6,323 nt of DNA. Source: Verrucomicrobiia bacterium. GTDB lineage: Bacteria > Verrucomicrobiota > Verrucomicrobiae > Limisphaerales > JAKPVM01. Each line of letters begins with the position of its first letter. The first letter of the stretch is position 1. The notes beneath the pieces are model-generated. The model made no database searches, had not been told where the DNA came from, and worked only from the letters and a program-made list of their open reading frames with translations. Of the stretch, positions 1 to 4,758 are shown one piece after another. Both the position numbers and the translations under genes were made by a program. The stretch spans positions 1 through 6,323 of the forward strand of contig JAOADO010000059.1 of the NCBI GenBank assembly GCA_026417275.1, given 5' to 3'.

Positions 1-1044
1 GTTCATGCTCATTTCGCGCGCCTCTCCTACAAGGTAATCCACCTCTTTACCCTTCACAATGTCGCCCCAGTTCCATTCAAAAACAAGGTTTGAACCGCGA
101 AACCATATGTTTTTGCCATTCAACTTATAATTGCCATCTTTGACCGTAATTTCGCGCATTCCGAAACGGAAAGATAACTCATCGAGTAGAACGCCATTGT
201 GCTCAAGCCTGATAATAGCCGTGTAAAGATAAGGCGATTCATGCGTCCATAGTTTAAAATGCGTTAAAGGAACATCCACATAAAAATGTTCACATGCAAG
301 CGGGTTGGCAGCTGGCACAAGTCTGCCGTGTGTTTTTCCTTCGCCGACAGTCCTTCCATCAGGATGGGATTTAATAAACGCAACGATTGTATAATCAGAC
401 ATCTCTTTGATTCCTGCTGGCGTTACTCGAATTTTCACACGTCCACCAGCAATGTCCGGTATTGCAAGCGCCCATTTAATGTACACATCCCTTGCAAAGT
501 CTATCCATATATCGTCGGTGATTTCAGGCATTCCGACTCCAAAACCGGCAGGGATGAGTGGGTTTCCGGATTTGCTTCTTTTAACACCTCGCGCGCCGCG
601 AACTTTGATAACAATCAGGTTTTCGCCCGGTTTTAAAACCCTGGCTGGAATAATAACCTGATAAGGACCTGTGGGTTCGTTTTCACCGATTTTTTTCCCA
701 TTTATGAACGCCTCGGCGCCATTCGCAATCCGATTCCATCGCAGGACTGCAAGGCTTTTCGCCTGTTCAGCGGTTATGGTAAATGACCTGCGTGTCCATA
801 TATATTTTATATTTGTCGCTGCCTCATTGTTGTATGGCATGAACGGACCGGGAATATTCACCTTTTGCCATTTATAATCGCCGCGGTTGCTCAAAATGGT
901 TTCTTCTTCCATGCCATTCCCCTGAACATATTCCCAGACGCCATTGAGTAGAATAGAATTTTTTCGAGAACCCTCAAATTCTCTGGCTAACAACGTTGAG
1001 AAAAATAAAATGAATACAATAATTGTTTTTGATTCATTCTTCAT
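1..1044 (-). CDS. Exported glycoside hydrolase family 2 protein, N-terminal part (cut by window edge)
   Basis: The reverse strand is open from an ATG at 1044-1042 to the window edge, giving 348 residues with no stop. Residues 1-20 form a signal peptide: Lys near the start, then the hydrophobic run TIIVFILFFSTLLA. A GH2 sugar-binding jelly-roll domain follows, with LNGVWEYV at 33-40, WTRRSF at 83-88, and FINGKKIG plus an LKPGENLIVIKV strand at 113-148. An immunoglobulin-like domain ends with LWTHESPYLYTAIIRL (265-280) and FRFGMREI (292-299). LNGKNIWFRGSNL (308-320) is the classic lead-in to the catalytic TIM barrel. The barrel and its two catalytic glutamates lie beyond the window, so beta-galactosidase, beta-mannosidase and beta-glucuronidase cannot be told apart. 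The product is probably periplasmic or outer-surface and acts on plant or host glycans (inference). The start has no Shine-Dalgarno sequence. It is transcribed away from the SpmA-SpmB-like gene. Confidence 0.9.
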   Translation of the reverse strand, partial: MKNESKTIIVFILFFSTLLAREFEGSRKNSILLNGVWEYVQGNGMEEETILSNRGDYKWQKVNIPGPFMPYNNEAATNIKYIWTRRSFTITAEQAKSLAVLRWNRIANGAEAFINGKKIGENEPTGPYQVIIPARVLKPGENLIVIKVRGARGVKRSKSGNPLIPAGFGVGMPEITDDIWIDFARDVYIKWALAIPDIAGGRVKIRVTPAGIKEMSDYTIVAFIKSHPDGRTVGEGKTHGRLVPAANPLACEHFYVDVPLTHFKLWTHESPYLYTAIIRLEHNGVLLDELSFRFGMREITVKDGNYKLNGKNIWFRGSNLVFEWNWGDIVKGKEVDYLVGEAREMSMN

Positions 1045-1202
1045 AAATGGTGTTTCATATTTTGACGGACACGAATGCAAATATATTCTTGCGTGGGTTC
1101 CCTAAATTAAGTGATATGAAACGGATTAGGTGTACAGTAGGATTTAAATTCTCTTAATCTCGGTTCTTGATGAAAGATGGATTTCTATGTAAAACCGAAA
1201 CA
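1045..1202. promoter_or_regulatory. Divergent intergenic region between the GH2 gene and the SpmA-SpmB-like gene
   Basis: These 158 bases lie between two outward-facing genes and must hold both promoters unless the genes are read from further upstream. On the minus strand, TATATTTG at 1085-1078 fits the TAnnTTTG box of Bacteroidota-type promoters. A TTTA lies 17 bases upstream of it (the consensus there is TTTG), and it would leave a leader of roughly 30 bases before the GH2 start. This is a weak match in AT-rich DNA. No good -35/-10 pair was found for the plus-strand gene. No terminator or small gene was seen. Confidence 0.45.
1052..1122. repeat. Widely spaced 9-bp inverted repeat
   Basis: GTTTCATAT at 1052-1060 is matched by its exact reverse complement ATATGAAAC at 1114-1122, with 53 bases between. 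The pair sits inside the divergent intergenic region, with one arm 8 bases from the GH2 start codon. It could be a two-site operator bound by a looping or cooperative regulator, or chance in AT-rich sequence. It is too widely spaced to act as a simple hairpin terminator. Confidence 0.35.
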
Positions 1203-2606
1203 ATGCTTAATTATATCTGGATATTTCTTGTCTTATCGGCGGTTTTAATCGGCGGCGTCAGGTTTCAGTACAGAGAAATGGCAGAAGGCATGATTAAAGC
1301 CGCAGAAAGTGCAGTTACGGTTGCCATCGGGTTGATTGGAATAATGGCAATGTGGCTTGGTGTAATGAGGGTAGCTGAAAGAGCCGGCGTAGTTGCCGTT
1401 TTTTCTCGTTTTTTGAAACCGATTCTTAAATGGTTGTTTCCAGAAGTGCCAGATGGACATCCTGCGATGTGTTCAATGCTCATGAACATAGCCGCTAACA
1501 TGCTCGGGCTTAGTAATGCTGCTACGCCTCTTGGTTTGAGGGCGATGAAGGATTTGCAGTCGCTCAATCCCAATCCGTCGGTTGCCACGAATGCAATGTG
1601 CACATTTCTTGCAATTAACACTTCATCAGTTCAATTAATTCCGATGACTGCGGTTGCAATTCTTGCTACGACTGGTTCGCAGAATCCAACGGCGATTGTG
1701 GGAACAAGTTTGATCGCCACATTGTTTTCCACAGTTGCAGGTATTATGTCTGTGAAAATAATGGAAAAGTGGAAGATGTTTAGAGTTAATGGTAATGGAA
1801 TTGGTGTCAATGATAGCAAATCTATTTCGGATGCACCTGAGAAAAATTCAGAAATTCAAATAAAGGATAATCAATCATGTGAAAAAATATCAAAAAAAGA
1901 GTTTGAATATCATGTTGAAACAACGGAATTATTCGCGATGAGGTCTTTTTCGTTTTTTGGAAAAATTGCGTTGATAACGTTCATTTTATTTTTTGCAGTA
2001 ATATTTATTTTAATGATTTTGTCTGATTCATCCTTCGCTGTTAATGGGGCTATTCGCAGTTCATCTTTGTTTGTCCGTGCTGTGGAGACAATCTCCATTC
2101 TTGCAATTCCATTTTTATTTTCACTTTTCACATTAATTGCCACACTCAGGGGGGTAAGAGTGTATGAAGAATTCATCATTGGGGCAAAAGAAGGGTTTGA
2201 TGTTGCTGTGCGAATTATTCCTTATCTTGTTGCAATTCTTGTTGCGATTGGCATGTTTAAGAGCGCTGGTGGGATTGATATAATTTCTAACTTACTTAAA
2301 CCGATTCTTGATTTAATCGGGTTTCCATCGGAGCTTTTGCCGATGGCGATTATGAGACCATTGAGTGGAAGCGCAACGCTTGGTATTTTCACTGACATTG
2401 TGAAACAGTTTGGTCCAGACAGTATGATTGCGCGCATGGCTGGAACTCTATACGGGAGTACTGAGACAACGTTTTATGTTGTTGCAATTTACTTTGGTTC
2501 AGTAAATATACGCAAAATGCGTCATTCAATTGCCGCGGGTTTAATCGCTGACTTAGCGGGCATAATCGCCGCTGTTATAGTTTGCAGATTTGTGTTTGCG
2601 GGATAA
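1203..2606 (+). CDS. Fused SpmA-SpmB-like nucleoside-recognition (Gate) domain membrane protein
   Basis: The protein has 467 residues and is polytopic. Residues 1-190 match SpmA: MLNYIWIFLV start, GLIGIMAMWLGVMRVAE (43-59), FPEVPDGHPA (79-88), MNIAANMLGLSNAATPLGLR (94-113), NAMCTFLAINTSSVQLIP (130-147). Residues 195-245 are a charged, Lys/Glu/Ser-rich loop. Residues 295-467 match SpmB: VYEEFIIGAKEGFDVAVRIIPYL (split at 320-342), GFPSELLP (373-380), MRPLSGSATLGIFTD (384-398), GSTETTFYVVAIYFGS (418-433), AAGLIADLAGI (444-454). In Bacillus these are two adjacent spore-maturation genes. Fused copies occur in non-sporulating bacteria, where the function is unknown and a transport or scaffold role has been proposed. 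I chose ATG 1203 because it begins at the normal SpmA N-terminus; upstream in-frame TTG 1167 and ATG 1170 would add 12 or 11 non-family residues. There is no Shine-Dalgarno sequence at any of them. It converges on the TonB-like gene. Confidence 0.9.
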   Translation: MLNYIWIFLVLSAVLIGGVRFQYREMAEGMIKAAESAVTVAIGLIGIMAMWLGVMRVAERAGVVAVFSRFLKPILKWLFPEVPDGHPAMCSMLMNIAANMLGLSNAATPLGLRAMKDLQSLNPNPSVATNAMCTFLAINTSSVQLIPMTAVAILATTGSQNPTAIVGTSLIATLFSTVAGIMSVKIMEKWKMFRVNGNGIGVNDSKSISDAPEKNSEIQIKDNQSCEKISKKEFEYHVETTELFAMRSFSFFGKIALITFILFFAVIFILMILSDSSFAVNGAIRSSSLFVRAVETISILAIPFLFSLFTLIATLRGVRVYEEFIIGAKEGFDVAVRIIPYLVAILVAIGMFKSAGGIDIISNLLKPILDLIGFPSELLPMAIMRPLSGSATLGIFTDIVKQFGPDSMIARMAGTLYGSTETTFYVVAIYFGSVNIRKMRHSIAAGLIADLAGIIAAVIVCRFVFAG

Positions 2607-2631
2607 CCAATATGCTCAGATAAAATCGCCG

Positions 2632-3807
2632 TTAGAGATAATGGAAGGTGATAATAATTTCGCGATAATCTTTTTCAATCATTCTACGCATATCTGCAGG
2701 CCAGGGTTCGTATGGTGCTGGGTCTTCAATTGCCATTCGGCAGATTACCGTGAGGACTTCACCAACGTCGGATTCCTGTATCTTGAGGTTGGAAACCCTA
2801 CCGTTTGAGTGCAGACGGAAGGTAATGATAACCTTGCCACGTCTATCCGCGGCAAATTGGTTTCGGTCAAGAAGGTCATACCAGCGTTTCTGAATGGAGG
2901 CGAAAACTCCAGAGTCGTAGTTTCCGAAAGGCGTTGCGGCGGCGTCCACGGACGAAAAATCCATCTTTCTCCCAACTCCACCTTCCTGGCGATATTTTTG
3001 TCCTGCTATTTGCCCATCTGTCTGTCTTGCCCGCGCTTCAGCAAGTGTGCGTGGGCGTGCGGGTTGTTGTTGTTCTCCTGTGGAAGGCATCAAGGTTTCA
3101 TATTTTGTCTGTTGACTAGGTGTTACAGCTTCTGTTGGCGTCCCTTGATGTGTGTTGCCAGGTTTTAATTCAGGCATAGGTTTTTCAGCCTGTTTCACAA
3201 AGGCGAGTTGTTTAAGGTCGGGTTCTGGTTTTAGCTCTGGCTTTGGTTCTGGTTTGGGTTCAGGCGGTTTTGGCGTAGGCTTTAGTTGTTCAGCCTTTGG
3301 CGGTTCAGGTTTAGGTGGAGATGAAGATGGATTAGGTTTTTCAACATCAACAACTTGGACAACCTTGTCCTGAACGCCGTCTATTTTTGGTTTTTCAGAT
3401 TCTTTGTCAATTTTTGGATTCGCAGCGACGGAGTTTTTATCGGAATAAAATTTTGGCTTTTCTGGTGGGGTTTCTGTTGCATGTGTTGGCGGGATAGAAA
3501 CGAAAATCATTGGCGGTTCTTGCTGTTTTATTGTGAGATTCTGGCTTTCATGGTCGCTTTTTTTTGAAAGTTTTAACATGTTTCCGAAAATTGCTTTTGC
3601 TGGGTCGAACCTTACCCTGGAGGCAGGGAATATTTTTTGCAAAATTGCCGCCTGTCCTTTTAAATCCAGTCTCTTAATGTAAATGTATACGGAGTAACAA
3701 AAAAGATGAACAAGAATGGATATTATGAAAGCCATCGTCATCGGCTTTGTAATCCATTCTTTGCGCACTTCTCTGTCTTTAAAAAAATCTGTCCGTAAAA
3801 AATGCAT
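2632..3807 (-). CDS. TonB/TolA-like energy transducer, TonB family C-terminal domain
   Basis: The protein has 391 residues. Residues 1-23 are charged and cytoplasmic. A single membrane segment spans 24-45 (MAFIISILVHLFCYSVYIYIK), followed by a long periplasmic part. Residues 99-131 hold a module ending FYSDKNSVAANP (120-131), then KIDGVQDKVVQVVDV (141-155). I recall a similar module from Verrucomicrobiota TonB-family proteins. Residues 160-200 are a Pro/Lys/Glu spacer with KPEP repeats, and 240-285 are Gln/Arg-rich. The C-terminal domain begins at FGNYDSGVFASIQKRWYDLL (294-313), followed by GKVIITFRLHSNGRVSNLKI (324-343) and the YREIIITFHY strand (381-390), as in TonB/TolA beta-alpha-beta folds. 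TonB proteins couple the proton gradient, through ExbB/ExbD, to outer-membrane receptors. Neither partner nor a receptor gene is in this window, so the substrate is unknown. The start ATG lacks a Shine-Dalgarno sequence. A TolA-like role is the alternative. Confidence 0.85.
   Translation of the reverse strand: MHFLRTDFFKDREVRKEWITKPMTMAFIISILVHLFCYSVYIYIKRLDLKGQAAILQKIFPASRVRFDPAKAIFGNMLKLSKKSDHESQNLTIKQQEPPMIFVSIPPTHATETPPEKPKFYSDKNSVAANPKIDKESEKPKIDGVQDKVVQVVDVEKPNPSSSPPKPEPPKAEQLKPTPKPPEPKPEPKPELKPEPDLKQLAFVKQAEKPMPELKPGNTHQGTPTEAVTPSQQTKYETLMPSTGEQQQPARPRTLAEARARQTDGQIAGQKYRQEGGVGRKMDFSSVDAAATPFGNYDSGVFASIQKRWYDLLDRNQFAADRRGKVIITFRLHSNGRVSNLKIQESDVGEVLTVICRMAIEDPAPYEPWPADMRRMIEKDYREIIITFHYL
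3208..3330 (-). repeat. Proline/lysine-rich spacer within the TonB-like gene (degenerate KPEP repeats)
   Basis: This stretch encodes residues 160-200 of the TonB-like protein. Pro-Glu, Pro-Lys and Lys-Pro steps recur (KPEPP, KPTPKPPEPKPEPKPELKPE). On the plus strand it reads as repeated ggttctggt/ggttcaggc-type units. Pro-Lys and Pro-Glu runs form the extended spacer that lets TonB reach across the periplasm. The low complexity also explains the long spurious open frames on the opposite strand. Confidence 0.8.
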
Positions 3808-3932
3808 TTACCGTTTTTTTCGCGTTATCTGCAGTTATTCCTGCAGATTACCAATATTTTTACAATAACATTAGACGGCGAATAATGGAAATTGATTTGG
3901 TTGTTTCAGCATATTTTGCTATTTAAATTTAT
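3808..3932. promoter_or_regulatory. Divergent intergenic region between the TonB-like and ATPase genes
   Basis: These 125 bases separate two outward-facing starts and should carry both promoters. A possible plus-strand promoter is TTGGTT at 3897-3902, a 17-base gap, then TATTTA at 3920-3925. The -10 box matches sigma70 poorly and lies only about 7 bases before the ATPase start, which would make that mRNA nearly leaderless. This is a weak inference. Neither start has a Shine-Dalgarno sequence. A compact inverted repeat lies nearer the TonB-like gene. Confidence 0.45.
3827..3848. repeat. Compact 8-bp inverted repeat, candidate operator
   Basis: ATCTGCAG (3827-3834), a 6-base gap TTATTC (3835-3840), then CTGCAGAT (3841-3848) form a perfect 22-base dyad. 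It starts 20 bases upstream of the TonB-like start codon and ends 85 bases upstream of the ATPase start. The spacing fits a dimeric helix-turn-helix regulator. As RNA it could form a hairpin in the TonB-like leader, but no U-tract follows on either strand that would make a normal terminator. Confidence 0.45.
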
Positions 3933-4715
3933 ATGGATGAACGTGGATTATCTGAAATAGAAGAGCGCAACTGGCGGCAGATAGAAGATTTGAATCAACG
4001 CGGTGGTCGAATGTTAAGTGTTGTGGATTTACTGCTTGCGGGGACTGTTGACCTTGACCTTGCCGCGTATGTGTGTTGGCAGATGAGCAGGGGAGTGTCT
4101 ATTATTACCGCGGCGAATCCTGGAGGGGCGGGAAAAACAACCGTGATGGCGGCGTTTCTGGGGTTTATTACCCCGGGAACAAAAATTATCACTGTCTCTG
4201 AGAGTTCAATTTTAGACCCTGCGAATTCTATCCATAAAAAGCCAGAATGTCTGTTGGTTCATGAAATTGGCGCGGGGCACTATTACGGTTATATATGGGG
4301 ACGCGATGTTTTAAGGTATTTTAAGATGATTGAGCCTGGACGGAGTATTGTCTCAAACCTTCATGCCGACACGCTTGATGAACTCAAATACGTCTTGAAC
4401 AATGAACTGCATGTTCCGAACGACCTGCTGGGAAAGGTTGATTTAATAATGTTTATCGCCATGCATCGCGGGCGCTCCTATTTTGATGTTAAACGGCGGG
4501 TCTCAACTGTCTATCAATCGTTCAACGGCAAACACGAACTTATATTTCAACATGAACTGACCGTCGATAAATTCACATGTCATAAACCAGAGGTGCTTGA
4601 AGATGCACATATCAAGCAACTTCGTTCTTTTCTCGAAGAGTTGTTAAAAAAACGTCAGTTTGAATATATGACAGTTCGGAAGTTGTTTCTTGAATTTTAT
4701 AAGAGATGGTGTTAG
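3933..4715 (+). CDS. Short, divergent P-loop ATPase of the GspE/PilT/VirB11/CpaF class
   Basis: The protein has 260 residues and no signal peptide or membrane segment. Residues 1-55 are a short helical lead-in with LSVVDLLLAGTVDLDLAAY (28-46). The P-loop is ANPGGAGKTT (61-70); the usual first Gly of GxxxxGK[ST] is Asn62. KIITVSESSIL (84-94) sits where CpaF/VirB11 have the TIED-type Asp box. LLVHEIG (107-113) fits the Walker B strand with Glu111, then GRDVLRYFKMIEPG (123-136). SNLHADT (141-147) matches the His box. VirB11, CpaF and PilT are hexameric motors for secretion or pili of about 330-450 residues. This protein lacks their N-terminal domain and most of the segment between Asp box and Walker B. 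No pilin, secretin or inner-membrane platform gene is nearby. The next gene starts 43 bases downstream on the same strand, so co-transcription is likely. The true role is unknown. Confidence 0.7.
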   Translation: MDERGLSEIEERNWRQIEDLNQRGGRMLSVVDLLLAGTVDLDLAAYVCWQMSRGVSIITAANPGGAGKTTVMAAFLGFITPGTKIITVSESSILDPANSIHKKPECLLVHEIGAGHYYGYIWGRDVLRYFKMIEPGRSIVSNLHADTLDELKYVLNNELHVPNDLLGKVDLIMFIAMHRGRSYFDVKRRVSTVYQSFNGKHELIFQHELTVDKFTCHKPEVLEDAHIKQLRSFLEELLKKRQFEYMTVRKLFLEFYKRWC

Positions 4716-4758
4716 AAAACGCGCTGTGTTGAGTTAGGGGAAACACTCCATTTAGAAT

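Noticed and set aside
286..877. Plus-strand open frames at 286-636, 407-661 and 671-877
   Set aside because: They lie antisense to the GH2 gene, whose translation shows clear family motifs throughout, and their products show no recognisable domain.
1167..1202. Upstream starts TTG 1167 or ATG 1170 for the SpmA-SpmB-like gene
   Set aside because: They add residues with no family match, and ATG 1203 coincides with the usual SpmA N-terminus. They cannot be fully excluded.
3084..3096. Second copy of GTTTCATATTTTG, also seen at 1052-1064
   Set aside because: It lies inside the TonB-like coding sequence and has no partner arm; most likely chance.
2809..3567. Plus-strand open frames opposite the TonB-like gene (Gly/Ser/Phe-rich or Cys-rich products)
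   Set aside because: These are mirror images of the Pro/Lys/Glu-rich coding repeats; the minus-strand frame has the membrane anchor and the TonB C-terminal domain.
4716..4758. Short GAGT...ACTC hairpin between the ATPase and kinase-MurQ genes as a terminator
   Set aside because: The stem is only 4 bp and no T-tract follows.
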